Made by a program: the position numbers and the translations under genes
The notes under the pieces: generated by a model
Told to the model about the DNA's origin: nothing
The model's input: the letters and a program-made list of their open reading frames with translations, nothing else
The model's database searches: none
Shown here: one piece after another, positions 1 through 15,900 of the stretch
How positions within the stretch are numbered: position 1 is the stretch's first letter
Layout: every line of letters starts with the position of its first letter
Assembly (NCBI GenBank): GCA_027625915.1
Contig: JANTQA010000016.1
Coordinates: 1,741,001-1,805,000, forward strand
Origin: Anaeramoeba flamelloides
Taxonomy: Eukaryota; Metamonada; Anaeramoebidae
Direction: 5' to 3'
Length of the DNA: 64,000 nucleotides

Positions 1-217
1 TTTAACAAATAAATAAACAAATAATAAATAAACAAGAGTTACTATTCCCTTAAGAAGAAAAATAAAAAAAAAATACTAAAAATTTCCGAAAAATAATATT
101 AATTAACTTTACCAGATAATTAAAATTATAAATTTTATTCATGAAAATTCATATAAAATTAAAAAAAAAACAAAAATCAAATAAACAATAAATATTCAAA
201 TCACCAATTTAAAGAAT

Positions 218-922
218 TTAAACATTTTTTAAAACATTTGAAAAGGGTGTTATTAAAAGTTTACCATCTTGCAAACCAAGAATTAAATATTGAGAATTTT
301 TGGAAAGATGTAAACAATTAATTTTTGTTTTTAGAGAATAATTTTGAATTAATTTAAAATTAAAAATTTTTCTGATTTCAACTGTACCTGATTCAAGGCT
401 TAAGATTATAAATTTTTCGTCTTGAGAAAATTCCCAAGAGGTAATTTTTGAAATAATTTTTTTTTCAAAAATTAATTTGCCATTTATTGAAAACATTTTA
501 ACTTTGGGGTAAGTGTATACGAGAATATAACTATTTTTTAATAATTTAATTAATGAAGGAAATATTTTTTTGAATTTTTTCATATTTTTTCTTTTCTTTT
601 GCTTTTGCTTTTGCTTTTGACCTTTGATTTCCAAAATGGAATTGGAATCATAAGATGAACTCAAATTGGAATTAGATTTTGAAAGAGACTTAGAATCGGA
701 ACGTGGCTTTGAAAGAGAATTGGAACGTGGCTTTGAAAGAGAATTGGAATGGGGCTTTGAACGAGACTTTGAAAAATCAATTGTACTGATATATTTTCCC
801 GTTGATAAGGAATGTAACAAAATTTTTCTTTTGATATCGATAGATACTATTAGATCCAATTCAATTAGAAAATCTATACAATTAATTTCGTCATTATGAT
901 TATAAAGAATTAATGAAGGTTG

Positions 923-987
<65 letters not shown>

Positions 988-1683
988 CAAAATTAAAACC
1001 ATTGTTGTTATTGTTCAATTTCCAAACCATCAAATTGGTGTCTCTAGATCCAGTAATTAAAATATTGTTTTTAAATTTTATACAGGTTACGATATCCTTA
1101 TGTTTAATGACGCTTTGTATTAAATTTGAATTTGAAATCAATGTGACTTTAAAAGAATTATCCCAATAACCGCAAGTAATTAGCTTTTCACCGTCTTTAA
1201 ATAATTGAATGCAATTAGCCATATTAGAAATTTTTTGATCAAAGGAAACACCAACTCTAAAGCGTATACCTAAATATTGGTCATTTTCAAAGTTGATTTT
1301 GGAATTTAAATGATTTTTTGATTCTCCACCAAATAAGATTTGGTTACAATATAAATGGCGATCTTCATCTAAGGATATTAAATGATCAATGATCCCATTC
1401 CGAGTTTTATACCCATCAATATAATTTACATTAATATAAATGATCGGCTTTGCGGAATTATTAAAAGTATATGTTTCTAATGTTGTATTTGATTGTAAAT
1501 TAGGCTTTTGGTTTTTTTTTAATATGGTTTTTTTTCTTTTTTTTAATTCTTCTTTAAATTCCTGAATTGGGTGTGGTTTTTTAAATAAATTAAATGGCGT
1601 TTGTCCATATTTTTCGATCAATGCTAAAAATTTATTATTTTTATTTGAATTGATATCACCGAGGTTCGTATTATCACCATCAA

Positions 1684-1718
<35 letters not shown>

Positions 1719-4700
1719 TTATTTGAATTATAATCAGTTTCATATTTATCATTGGAATTATAATCATTCATTTTGTTTTCAAATGTTATTGGATAAAAAA
1801 TATTAAAAGACTTTATTGCTTCACCACCCTGTTGTTTAAAACCAAAAATCAAATCAATCCATTTATGTAAATTGTATCTCACAAATTTTGATTCCAATGC
1901 TTCATTTTGGATATTTATAAAATTTTCAATTGAATTATTTGACCATGGTGGCAGAATTACATTTTTTAAAATTCCCTTGTTTTCTTGAGTCTTGTCAACT
2001 GTTATTTTGTTTAAATTCATTAAGCATTCTGGAAAATAAAATAGTTCTGGTATTAATTCTCGTACATCCGAATTTGAATTTAAACAATTCTTCCAGGTTT
2101 CATAAATTGATAGAAATTTTTTTTCAGATTTACCATATTTTTTTAAAGCCAACGAAGTAAATGGTTCTATTCTAAATAAATAATACAGTACAATTGATGT
2201 TGTCGAATAATTTGCTTTATAATAAAATGGTTTTTTATTCGATTGTTTGCTTTTTTCTGATAATTTAAGAAATCTTTTTTGAAACAAAGACAATCTTTGT
2301 AAATTTAATGAACCAATCTATAATTGTAATTTTGGAAAAGAAAAAGAAAAAGAAAAATTTAAGAGGAAAAAATTAATTAATTATTTTAATATCTATTTTA
2401 AAAGAAAAAAAATGGATCATAATTTAAATCAAAATATAATTTTAAAATATATTTGTTTAAAAGGTACAAATATCCTCACCAAGTTGACTTTTAAAAAAAA
2501 AAGTGTATAATGAGTTGATTTTCTTTTTTATTGCTTTTATTTCACATATTTGTTACCAAAAGTTTTTCACTTCAAATATTAAAAATATCAATATCTTCAA
2601 CTATATTCCTAAACATTCCAAATTTAAATTTAAAAATTTTAACACAGTTAAAACAGTTAAAAGAATAAAAATAATACAACAATTTGATTAAAATTTGAAA
2701 TAATTTTAAATTGAGAATATTTTTAGTTGATTTTTTTTTTTTTTTTTGTATTCTTTTCCTATTTTGCAAGGATATAATCAGTTTTTATTTGATCAAATTA
2801 TTTGATTTCTAACAATTAGTTTTAAGGTCACTGTTAAGTTCTTTTAAATAGATAAACCCCCCAAAAAATAATTAGATAATAATATCTAACCATTTGACGG
2901 ATCAATAAATATTTGAGAGAAATGTCAACAAATTTTCCCAATAGTTTTTTTTTACTGTGCTCACTCTAAAATTCCTGGATAAAAATCTTTTTTATTTGGA
3001 TTTATTTATTGTTTTGTGGGATATGTATTTGTAACCAAATTTATGTATTTTGAAATTATCTGACAAGATTATACCCAGAGATAAATACCATTCGTAAAGT
3101 TAATATCAGTGAATACTACTAAATGATTTGGAAAAGAAAAGCCATCTAAATGTTGATTTGGGTGACAATAATAATAGAAAATTTTTTCTAACATCTATAT
3201 AACATTTTTATAACAAAATTTCCTTTTATATGATGATTATTTCAATATTGTTTGAAAAAATATTCTTGTAACAGATGTATAACATGTGTTACAAATTTAA
3301 TAACACATTTTATAACAAACATTTATAAACCCCAATTCAAAATTTTTAACACACCAAAATTCGATTTGTGAAAAAAAAAAACTTATTTAATCAATTCAAG
3401 AAGATTTACCAAATTAGAGCCATTCACTAATTGGAATGTTAACACTTTTTTATAAATTACAATACTCACAAAACAATAAATAAATAATTATCAATACAAA
3501 TAAATCATGGGTGTGTTAAAAATTTTGGAGATGGGCAAAACAAAAAAATACATTAGTAAATTTGTAAAAATTCTATTAGGAATTATTGATCGATCAAATG
3601 GTTAGATACTACCAACTAATTTTATTTGAGTTCTTCTATTTTGGAACAACTTGACTTTAACATAATATCAATTGTTCAAAAAAATTTTGATCCAACTAAA
3701 AAAGTTACGTAATTCAAACAATGAAATGAAAAAAAAAACTAAAAGATGAAAAAATGATTTCAATATTTCACAAAAATCAAAATTATCTCCAATTTCAATG
3801 AAATTGTATTATTGTGATTGTTTGGAACGTTTTAGCTGTGTGGAAAATTTTGAATTTTAGTTTATTATAAAAGTTGTTATTATAAAATTTTATAACATTT
3901 TAAACGTTTATAACATCTTTACAACACGTTTATAACATGTTACAAAAAACTTTTTTTTATTAGGGCGGCTATGAAAAGAAAGAAATTAATGTTTTTTGAG
4001 TAGGAAATATTTATTAATTCCCAATTTTTCCTTAATGATTAAAAAAAAAAAAATTGTAAGGAAAACGAAAAAAATGGACAATTAATAATTTAAACCACTT
4101 CTCATTAAAAATAGAATGAGAATACCCAATAGAAACTCGATTTATTTGAATTTTTTCCTTTGAGACGAGAATCAATCAAATTTTTTTTTTTTTCAAAGGT
4201 AAAGAGAATTCGAATTTATTTTTTTTGCATTTTTCAATTAAAAATTGATCCAATAGATGAGTTTAAACATATTTTCTTGGTGGCGATGCGAAATAATGAT
4301 AGCCAAAGATTTTCAAAAAATTTCAAGAAGATTTTCAAAAAATTTCAAGAAGATTTTCAATAATTTTTTTTTTTTTTAACCAGTTGACGTTTTTAACCAT
4401 CATAATTTGTAATTGGTTTGAAACTAATTCGTGTTGTTTCATTTGTTTGTTTTTTTGTAGTTAAAACTTGTGAGAAGTTTAAGAAATTACAAAATGGAGA
4501 AAGTGTAAGTAACTTAGCCGAAGGAATATTTATAATTTCGATACTGAGAGGGCGTAATTTATTGACTGGACAAGAAATTTATTTTTTATTGAAAAATTAA
4601 TTTTTAAAACCAAAAAATTTGAGAAAGAAAAAGAAAATAAAATAAAAAAACAAATTTGATCCACTTGTTGAAATAATTAGAAGTTTGTAATGATGAAATC

Positions 4701-7700
4701 AATAATTTAATTAAAGAATTAATAAAAAAACATTTTTTTTTTTTTGTTTTTCGTTTGTTAAATGGAAACAAATTTACTTGAACTTATGTTTTAGAAAATT
4801 TATTTTTCTAAAAGAAAAAAAACATTTTATTTACTAACTTTATCAAAAACAAACATTAGAAATTATTTTTTAAACAGATAATTATTTCTATTTCTAGTGA
4901 TTAAAATATAAATTATGAAAGTTATCACTTTACTCATTTTTATTTTATCGTAAATAATTTTATAGTTATTAATGTTTATTTAAAAATTTTGAAGAAAAAT
5001 ATATTGAAAAGTTCAAAACAATTAACTGAAATCTTGTAAAAAATGATAAATTAATAATATTTCCTTATTATAAGAGAAAAATTTTCACTTGAATTTTTTG
5101 ATTTTACATTTACTAAGAATATCTATTATGGCAAGAGATAAATTTAACTTTATTTATCTAATTATCATCCCATAAACTTCTTATATAGTGTTATTCAATA
5201 TTATTGTACTCTTTACCCTTTTAAAAGCCAGAATGATAACTATACCACAACAACATTCATCAAAAAAAAAAAAAAAAAAAAAAAAACGAAGAGGTCGTGG
5301 CGAAGGAGATGAAAATTTCACACCATTCATTCTGAAAAATACCAATAAGAGAATTGTTAATAATTTATTAAAGAAAAACAAGTAATTAGATAATATATTT
5401 AATAACTTTCTTTCAAAAAGAGTTGAATGTTAATAATTTATTCTTATCAGAATACAATATATATATATTATATTGATTTCTTTGGTTCAAAAAAATTTTT
5501 TTGTATTTTTTGGGGTGATTTTTGGTTTCCTTGAAAGAACTACTAAACAAGACTAAGAACAAAAGAATTTGATTGATTTTTTTTTTTTTTTTTTTTAATT
5601 AATAATCTATATTTAATCCCTCGTTTAGGTTTCTATTAAATATTTCACTGAAAATTTTGTTTTTAAAGCAAGAATTCAAAAAAAGATTCAAAAAAGTTTT
5701 GAATAAAAAAAATAGATTTCAGAAATAATAACATTAAATCAAAAAAAAAAAAAAAAAAATATTTACTGGTTTTGAAAAATCTCTATAAACATTTGGATCG
5801 TTTAAATTAATTTCTTTGCTTTTGTAATCTTTTAAAATCCAAGGGAATATTGGATACTGTGATAAATCATTATAGGTCCTCCCTGCCAAAGTATTCAAGT
5901 ACATTAGATATTGGAAATTGGAAATTTCATTCTTGGTCCATTTTTTACACACTTTAGCAATTTTTTCTGACAATGATAGATTTATTGGCCAAGATTTGCT
6001 AGGATTTATTGAATGAGCAATTTCCTTTATTTTTTTAAAAAAAACATTTCGGTGTTGCTTTGGGCTGATATTTAGAAAATAATTAGATTTATTTTTTAAA
6101 AAAATTTCAATTGCATTATTTTCCCCATTATATTTTCTTTTTTGGATATCATAAATACACGAAATTTTCCAAAAATATTTTGAACACTTTTTATTTAACG
6201 ATGGAATTTTCATGTTTTTATTTTTTTCATTGATCATTAGATTTTTATTAGAATTACTATTTTCAAATTCAAAATCATTTTTTAATTTTCTTCCTTTTTG
6301 TTTTTGAACATTCTTATTGTTAGTGTTGATTTTATTTTTATTTTTATTTTTATTTTTATTTTTATTTTTGTTTTGTTTTTGATTAATTTTACTTGGATTA
6401 GTAATGAATTTTATTCCTTTATACATTAAAATTATTTTACCACTAATTGTCCAAAATGGTGTTATTAATTCGGCTTGACTAGTTAATAAAATTTGATTAC
6501 TCCACATTCTCAAATTCAATGATTTAAAACCCAAACTATTTAGAGATGGAAAACTACCGATGTTTTTCTTTGAATTGTTTTCCCAGTGATTCTTTTCATA
6601 TTCATTATCTTCAATTTCTTCATTTTCATCAATGATAAATTCCGATATTTTAAATTCTTGATTTTTTTTTTCATTTCCAATATTATCCTGCTTATAAATT
6701 TCATTTTCGTTTTCGTATTCATCAATTTTAATCCTATTTTTCTTTTCTTTTTCTTTTTCCTTTTCTTTTTCCTTTTCTTTTTCTTTCTCTTTTACCTTTT
6801 CTTTCTCTTTTTCTTTTTCCTTTTCCGTTTTAATTTCCTTTTCCTTTCGCGTTTCCGCTTTCTTTTTCTTTTTCTGTTCCAATTCTATATTTTTTTCCCT
6901 TTCTTTATTCATACTTTCCCTTTTTATATTTACATTTGAACTTAATTCATTTTTTGAAGTAATTATTAAATCTTCTTCATAATTATTTTCTACATTTGAA
7001 GAAGAAACATCTAATTCCAAACCAGAACCCATGCCACTAAAAGAATCTTCAAAACCACTTTCAGAATTTAAATTTTCGATATTCAAAAGATTTTTTTCAT
7101 TTAATTTCGAATGGATAATTGATTTCTTTATTCTCATTCTTCTTCTTTGATAATCTTCAAAAGGATCTAAAACCCATTTTCCTAAATGTTGATGATTTCT
7201 ATTTTTGCGATTAATTAATTCCTTAATTTTCCAAATTTTTCGATCATAAATATATTCATTTATTATATTGTTCCATGAATTTTTAATTTTTTTATTTTCA
7301 TAAATAAATTGTGATTTTTTGGATAATATTCTTTGCCTTTCCCTTTGTAATTTATAAATATATTGAATTTGAGAATTTTCTTTATTATTATCTTGGTTAT
7401 TATCGGTGTTCTCATCATTATCATTATCATTATCACCACCATCAGAATTAATTCTATTATTATCATCTTTATTATTATTCCCAACACCATAATTATCACC
7501 ATTATTGTTATCGTCATGATTTTTATTATCGTCATCAATGACAATATTATTAAGAACATTTTTATTTTTTGCAATTTCATCCAAATCTTTATTATTATTT
7601 TCTTTTCGAATATTATTAACAATATTTTGGTTACTGTTAAAATTTAATTTTATATTCATAATATTATTTAAATTTTCTTTTTTAAGGTTCGTAAAATAAA

Positions 7701-10700
7701 TATTTTTTTTTTCATTAATCTTTACATTTTTTTTTAAAATAAATTTTTTAATTAATTTTTCGAATTCCAATTTCAAACAATTATTTCTACTGTATGTCCA
7801 ATCTTCGCTTTTTAGAATTTTTAAAAAATCAATTAAATTTGTTTTAGCAACTTTACTAGAAGCCATGTCTTTTGAAAGTATTTTTTTTCCTTGTTTATTT
7901 TTTAATTTATTTTTAAAAACCAAATAATTTTTTACAATAAAATCTTGAACAATTGTTAAAATAAATTGTTCTTTTTTAATGTTTATTTTTCTTAAATTTT
8001 CAATTGAAAATGCTTTAGATTCCACTTTTTTTAAATCACTTTCTTTAATTTTCAATTTATTAATTAATTTTAAAAAAGAATATAAAATTAAGAAAATAAA
8101 CTGTTTTTTTTGCTTTTTAGTTAAGTCAGTATTATCTTTCAAAGGTTCGTTTGACAATTGATATAAATCTTCAACAATTAATAAAATTTTATTCTTATTA
8201 TCTTTATTCTTATTTTCATCATCATCATTTTCATTTCCTTTTTCCTTTTCATTTTTCTTTTCCTTTTCCTTTTCATTTTCCTTTTCCTTTTCCTTTTTAT
8301 TTTCATTTTTATTTTCATCGTCATCATTTTCATTTTCATTTTCAATTTTTGAATTTTTTAATAAATAATGATAAATTAAAAAAATATATTGATAAATTTG
8401 AAAAGTAGAATTTCTGTCTTTAAATGTAATCCCTTCCTTTGATAAAAATCCAATAATTTTAAATAGTTTCATTAATTTATTAATAATATTTATATCAATC
8501 CAATTATTATTATTATTTAATCTGATACCAGGAATAAATAAATAATTGTGTGAATTATTCGAAATAATTTTTAATTTATTATTAATAAGTTTTTGAATTT
8601 TGATATCATTTTGTATATTGTCTTTTTTAACAACATTCGACTTTTCATTTTTCAGATCATTGCTTTTATCAATATTATTGTTAAAATTTTTTGGAATTTG
8701 AAATAAATATAAAAAAATAAATTTTATGAAATTCAAAAAATTTTGGCTTAAATTCACATTATTAAAAAAAGATTGTATGTTATTTAATTTTTTAATATTT
8801 TGAAAAAATTTTATTTGAGAATTTAAAAATTTATCTAATAATAAATTTGTTAATTTTAAATTATTATTGACATTTAAGAATTTATTAAAAATTAATGAAA
8901 AAAAGAAATTTTTATAAATTTTCATCGAAATCAAATATTGTTTTTTTGGTTCTATTAAAATAGTTTTAAAAATATTGATGATATTTTTATTAATTATTTT
9001 TGTGTTTATATTTTTATCGTCATCATTAAGTGTATTATAATTATCATTTTTATCATTATTATTATTATAAACGGGTTTTTGATTATTAATAATATTGCTA
9101 TTATTATGATTATGATTATAAATAGGTTTTTGATTAAAATTTAATATATTTAATAAATAAATATCCCAAAAGGGTAAATTTAAGAATTTAATTTGATTTT
9201 CATTTTTTTGATTTAAAACAATCATAATATCTTTTAATATTAATAAAGAAAAAAAATTATTTTTTAATTGGATTATTTGGAATAAAGTTTTTAAGATCCA
9301 CATTCTTTTAAATTTTGTAGAATTAGAATAAGTTAATAATTCTAATAAAATACCAAAGATTTTTTTACTAATATCATTTTTGATTAATCTAAAATGTATT
9401 TGATTTGTGAAATTATTTGCAAATATTTTATTCTGATAAAGAATATTTTTCTTATTTTTTTCATTCTTGGAATTTCTGTTAATATTATTATCGATGTGAT
9501 TATTGTTCTCTTCATAATTCTTATATTCTATAACCTTATTTTTTTTGATTAATAATAAATTATTTTCTAATAGTGAAATAATTTTTAAGCAATAAATTCT
9601 TGTTTTTTCATCCTTGCAGTCTAATAAATAAATAAAGGGGTCCATATATCCACAAGAATTTAATTTTGGCAAAATATTTTTCGAATTAATTAACAAGCTT
9701 TTATAAATAATTTTTAATAAATTTGCAATATTAATTTTATTTTTGGCAATAAAACATACTTTGAAAATTAAATAAAAATATTCTACGGGGATATTTGGCT
9801 TTGTTAAAATTTTATAAAATAAATTTAATAGATATTTTCGAGGCAATTTTAATTCTTCATGATTCAATTTATTATAAATTTTTAAATTGTTTGTAATAGG
9901 ATCATAAAATTGTTTTTCATGATTACAATAACTACTCATTTCTGGCTTGATCCAATAATAATTAAGATAAATATCTAAGAGATCTCTAAATGTAAATATT
10001 TTTTTAAACAATTGGAAATCTTTAGAAAAAATATAAGAGGAAATACAATCTAAAATATCCCTTTGGATTTTAGGTTTGCAATAAATCCAATAATCAAATT
10101 TTTTTAAAAAAATATTAATAATATTTTGACAAATCTGTAAATTTTCTAATTTTTTTATCAAATTATGTATTTGAAAAACAAATCTAGTAGTAATGTTTTT
10201 TGGATTAATATAATTAAGCAAATAATAAATAATGGAAAATCCATTTATTTTGATCATTTCTTGTTGATTTTCTTTACTATTAATTAAAAAATCCCCAATA
10301 ATTTCTAAAAGTAACAAGTATCGATTTTCAGTAACATTAATCTGGGATTTATTTTGATTATTGCTTTGATCATTAGTATTAATGTCAGTGTGACTTTGAT
10401 CATTAATATTAATGTCAGTGTGACTTTGATCATTAATATTAATGTCAGTGTGACTTTGATCATTGGTATTAGTTTCATTATTAGTATGAGTATCGGTATC
10501 GATTTCATTTTTGATGACAGTGCCGGTATTTTCATTCATGTTATCAATTGATTTCCAATTAACTAAACTAAAGAAAATGAAAAGTACTTTAATACCACCA
10601 AACGCTAATATTGAATTAATTATGGATTTTGAATTAATGGTAAAAGTTTGGATTAAATCAATGAACGGAAATTCATAATAAATAGGATTTTGATTATAAC

Positions 10701-12851
10701 ATTTGTTTTTCTTTACAGCAGTGGGATTAAAAGCAAAAAAAAATTTTTCAGAAATATCATAATTATTTAATTCATTTGAATGCTTCTTTTTCTTTTTCTT
10801 TTTCCTTTTCTTGTTATTTTTATTTTTATTTTGATCCTTGTCATTATTGTTGTTATCTTTATAATCATCATTATTGTTACTGTCTTTATTATTATTGGAT
10901 TTATTCATTTCTATCCCCTTTGAATTAATTGGTTTATGGTTATTCTTATTGTTTTTTAAATTATCAATTTGAAAATTACAGTGAAAATAATTTAATCCAA
11001 AATTATATAATTGTTTAATTTCTTCAGAAGATAATTTTTGTTTAAAGAAATAAATACTCGTCATTTTCCCATAAAAATAATGATCTTCTCTTGTGTGATT
11101 TTTTTCAAAATTATAATTTGATCCAATTCTATTATTAATTAAATCGATATTATTTAAATAATTTTTTATTTTAAATTTTTTTAAAAGTTTACTATTTATA
11201 TAAAATTTAATTAATTGCTTTTTTTTTTTCCATTTGACAGATTGTGAAACAGTTAAATGATACCATTTATTTAATTCAATTGAAATTTCTAATTTAATTT
11301 TTTTCTTTGTTAATTTTTTGTTTTTTAATTGAAAAATATTATAAATCAAATATTTTCCATTTTCTTTAAGATATAGTTCAATTCCTTGTTTTTTATCATC
11401 AAAAAAACTAAAAATTCTTGGTTTATGCTTTTGAATTGTATTAAATAATGAAAAAATTCTACCACTAGAATTTATTCTACTATTTTTATTAATATTTTGA
11501 TTTAATTTATTATTATTGTTGTTGTTATTATTATTATCAGTATTATTATTATTTTGATTTAATGTATTATTGGTGGTTGTGTTGTTATTATTCCGATTCT
11601 TTTCAAAAGAATCTATAGAAAACCAAATTGAAAAAGTTGAACTTAAAAATGGATATTGTTTAAATTCAGGCAATTTTAGAAAAGAATCCTTTCCTAAAAA
11701 ATAAAAATAATTGTTATTTATCAATTGCCCCTTATTTAGCATTAGTTTAAACGATTTTATTAATTTTAAACAATAATTTGGTTTTATTAACAGATTATTA
11801 TTATTTGAATTAACAAAAAAATAATTTCATTATCGATTTCAAATCATTAATATTTAAAGACTTTCTTCCTAATATCGTTAACAAATTTATTGATTCTTTA
11901 ATTAATTTTTTGATTAATACAGATTCATTTTGATTTTGATTTTGTAAATTATTTCTTTGTATTTTATTATTATTTTCTTTTCCATTTTTTTGATATAATA
12001 AACTTAATTCATCTTCTTTTACTTTTTCTTTTTCTTTTTCTTTTTCTTTTTCTTTTTCTTTTTCTTTTTCTTTTTCATTTTCTTTTTCGTTTTCTTTATC
12101 TACTTTGTTATTATTTTTGATTTTTTTTATGTTATTTTGATTTTTAAGATTTAAATAATAATATGAATTAAATTTCTGAATTTTTTTACAAATAATTTTT
12201 ATTAATTCTTTTTTTATACAACAATAACAATTATGATCATTAATTAAGCATAATTTTTGAAAATTAATTATTAATGCTATTGCCTGATTTAAATCTTTTT
12301 TATTATAATAAAAATTAAATAAAATTTTGATCATTTTCATAATTTTAATTTGATAATCATCTTTGTTTAAATTATTAATTGAAAATGTATTGTTGTTTAT
12401 TAATAAACAAAAAAGTTTATTAAAAATTTGATTTAAATTACAATTGGATTTAAAATAATTTTGAAAATTATTGAAAATTTTTAAATTCGTAAAACAATTT
12501 AAATTTTCAACATTTTTCCAAAATAAATCTTGTAAAAATGTTAAGATATCAATAGACAGATCATTTAAAATAATTGGATTTGAAAAGATTAAATTTATTA
12601 ATCTAAATTTAGTATGTATTCCAAAATATATTTGAAATGATTTTTTATTTAATTTAATTCCTTCTTGACATTTATTTAAAAAAATTTTAATAAATTCAAT
12701 TTTTTGATAATTTATTATAAGCAATTTCTATTTGATTGTTAGTAAAAAAATTTAAATTGTTAAAATCATCCTCACTTTCATAATTATTTTTTATTTTATA
12801 TTTCTTGTAATTATTACTCTTATTATTACCATTATTATTATTGTTGTTGTT

Positions 12852-12938
<87 letters not shown>

Positions 12939-15900
12939 GTGGTTATTAGTTTTTAATTTTGATTTTGTTATTCTATTTATTAAATTAATTAAAAAATTCT
13001 CAATCTTCTCAAAACATAAATTCCATTGTTCAGAATAAATTTTAGGTATTAATAGAATTTTAATAATTTGGTTTAATATCCAAGTTTGAGAATTTTTTTC
13101 ACAACATAATAACAATAGCCAATTTAACAAATTTGAATCAATATTATTTTTTTTAAAATTAATTCTAGTTTGTTCAATTGATAAAGAAAATAAATAAAAT
13201 AAAGAATATCTTGTTTTTATTAATAATTCCATTGGAAAAATATTTGCATTATTCCTTTCTCCAGAATCCGTGATTGTATTATTTTTAACAATAGTTTCTT
13301 CTTTGTTGTGATTATTTATTAAAAAATAACTCTGGTGTAAAGAATATAACCAATAAATAGCTTCTGTCAATAAATATAACCCATTTGATTGATAAAAGGC
13401 TTCGATTGTAATTTCAGGATTATTTTTCAAAAAGATGATTAATAAATCGGACAGATCTAATAATAACGGTATGTTATTAGATTTAAAATTTGTGCCCAAG
13501 AAATGAATCAATGCTTTAAGATCTTGTGAATTCTCAATTAAATCATTTTCGTTATAATCAAGGCTCACAATATTTCTTAAAAACTGAAATAAATGTTGCT
13601 TCGTTAAATCAAATAATTTAATTCTATTGCTACCAAAGGATTTTATAATTTGGGAATTCTGTTTAAAATTTTTAATGAAATAATCTGAAAATAAGATTTC
13701 CCATAATTTGTGTTTTCTCAAAAAAATAATTATTTCTTCATATTCTAAACTCACATCATTGAATAATATTAAACAATACAATTGGGTGATTGGACTGCAC
13801 TTTTTTAAATAATTCCTTGCTTTATCATTGAATTTATTCTCATATTTGCTATTTGCAAACAGATTTAAGCAGCAATATAAGATCTTTTCAGTTACATTTT
13901 TTGTTATTTCAAATTCCATTACATCAAAATCATTGAATAATTTAAAATTTTCTGTATTATCGTTTTCTTGATTATTATTTTCCCTTGTTCTTCCCCTTTT
14001 CTTTTTCTTTTTCTTGTTCTTGTTCTTGTTCTGTTTTTTTTTCCTTTTATTTGTGCTTTTGCTTCGGACGCTGTTGTTAGTATTATTATTATTTGCATTG
14101 TTAATATTGGTTTCATTATTAAAATCCTCATGTGTATTTATTTTTACAGCGTTATTCCCATTCCCATCTCCATCCCCATCGCCATCCCCATTCTCATCCT
14201 CGGTTATTTTTTTATTGCAAAAATGGCACATTTCAGTTAATAATGTGAATAATTGATTTAAATAAGGAACATTATATGAATATTTTTGTTTATTTGTAGG
14301 AATGTAGCTTAATCTTTGATTTGGTTTATATCCCTCAATTATTAAATGGATTTGCTCTGGCAATTCAACAAATTGGAATTGTTTCTTATTTTGTTCATTT
14401 TTTTCTTGATGTTTGTCTTGTCTTTTTTTTTCATCAATTCGGAAAATATAACTCACCCATAATATAAACTCACTTAAATGATTGAAATCTGGATTCTTGG
14501 AAAGTATTTCTTGAATGTTTTTAGAATAATCGTTTTTTAAAAAAGTATAAATTAATTTTAAGACTGAAAATTTGAAATTAAATTCTTCTTTTTTGATATT
14601 TTTTATTTCAAGCTTTTCTTTTTTTATATTTAGATTGTATTTGATTTTTTTCAAAATAATATTTTTTAAATCTTGAATATCTTTTAAAATTTGGTTTTCT
14701 TTTTCAACTTTGCTTTTGTTATATCCCTTTTTAATATTTTGCCCTTCTTGGTTTATTTGTTCTTTTTCTTTGAAATTTACATCAAATTCTGTTTTTTTTT
14801 TTATTTCAAGCACAATTTCTTTTTCTTTTTCTTTTTCTTTTTCTTTCTCTTTTTCCTTGGATTTTTCTTTTTCTTTCTCTTTTTCTTTATTTTGATCTTT
14901 CTCTTTATCATTTTCGTTTTCGTTTTTATTAACGTTTTCTAACTCATTCTCTTTTTCGTTTTTTTTTTCAATTTCATTTTGTTTATTTGGAATTTCTTTG
15001 ATGGTCTGTTCTTTTTCCTTTGAATTTAAATTGAGTTCTGTTTTAATTTTATTTGGTTCTTTATTGCTTGTTATAAATTGTTTTTTAATTTCCAATTCGG
15101 GTTTTTTTATCTTTGGTTTATTTGATTGGTTTCTTATTTTCTCAAATTGCTTTGAATTAATTATCTGAAATTTGTTGATTCTAGATTTGCTAAATAAGGT
15201 ACAAAGGTTTTCAACAATAATTTTCCGATATTTTAAAGTTAAACAAGATGAGTCTAATAAGGAATTGATTATTTGAAAATTATTTTGCTGAAGGATTTTG
15301 ATATATTTTGTTGTTGGGAGTGTTGCTAAAAAAATTGAAATGATTGAATTTAAATTAACAATTGGTTGGATAACAAATTCTTTGCAATACCTTTTTGAGA
15401 TTGGTATTAGATCATTTTGAATAAGAACGTTTTGATAAATTAAGGTAAGATCTATCAGAATATTTAAACAAAAAATTAAATCGCGTTCCAAAGGTGCAAA
15501 TGAAGAAACGTAAAATTTTCCGGTTTTTGGATCACAATAAAAACTTCCTACATACTAATATTGTTTGTTTAAAAATGGTGAATTATTTTTTTTAAGGAGA
15601 ATTTTTTTTTTTATGAGAAATTGAAAAAAAAGAAAAAAAGAAAAAAAGAAAAACGAAAAAAGATAAAAGACAAAAGAAAAAAGACATTAAAAAAATAAAA
15701 AAAGATTGTAAAAAAAAAGATCAACAAACTAACAACTTACTTGTTCAAAACAGCACCTAAACCTTTCAATCGTGATTCTACATAATTGTGAAAGAAAATA
15801 AAAAATATAGAACTTTTGAAAATTTGCTCTGTTAAATCTTGAACGAGTCAAAATAATAATGACCTCAAGTACTTTGTTCAATTGCAACAAATCTGTTGGT

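Noticed and set aside
6586-6939. Open frame rich in Phe/Leu on the + strand
   Set aside because: Antisense shadow of the KE-rich coding sequence of the BEACH gene; composition is explained by the opposite strand.
7263-7647. Ile/Met-rich open frames on both strands
   Set aside because: Alternate frames of Asn/Asp-rich BEACH coding sequence.
13968-14256. Two overlapping hydrophobic + strand frames resembling membrane proteins
   Set aside because: Antisense of low-complexity Lys/Asn coding sequence in the BEACH gene.
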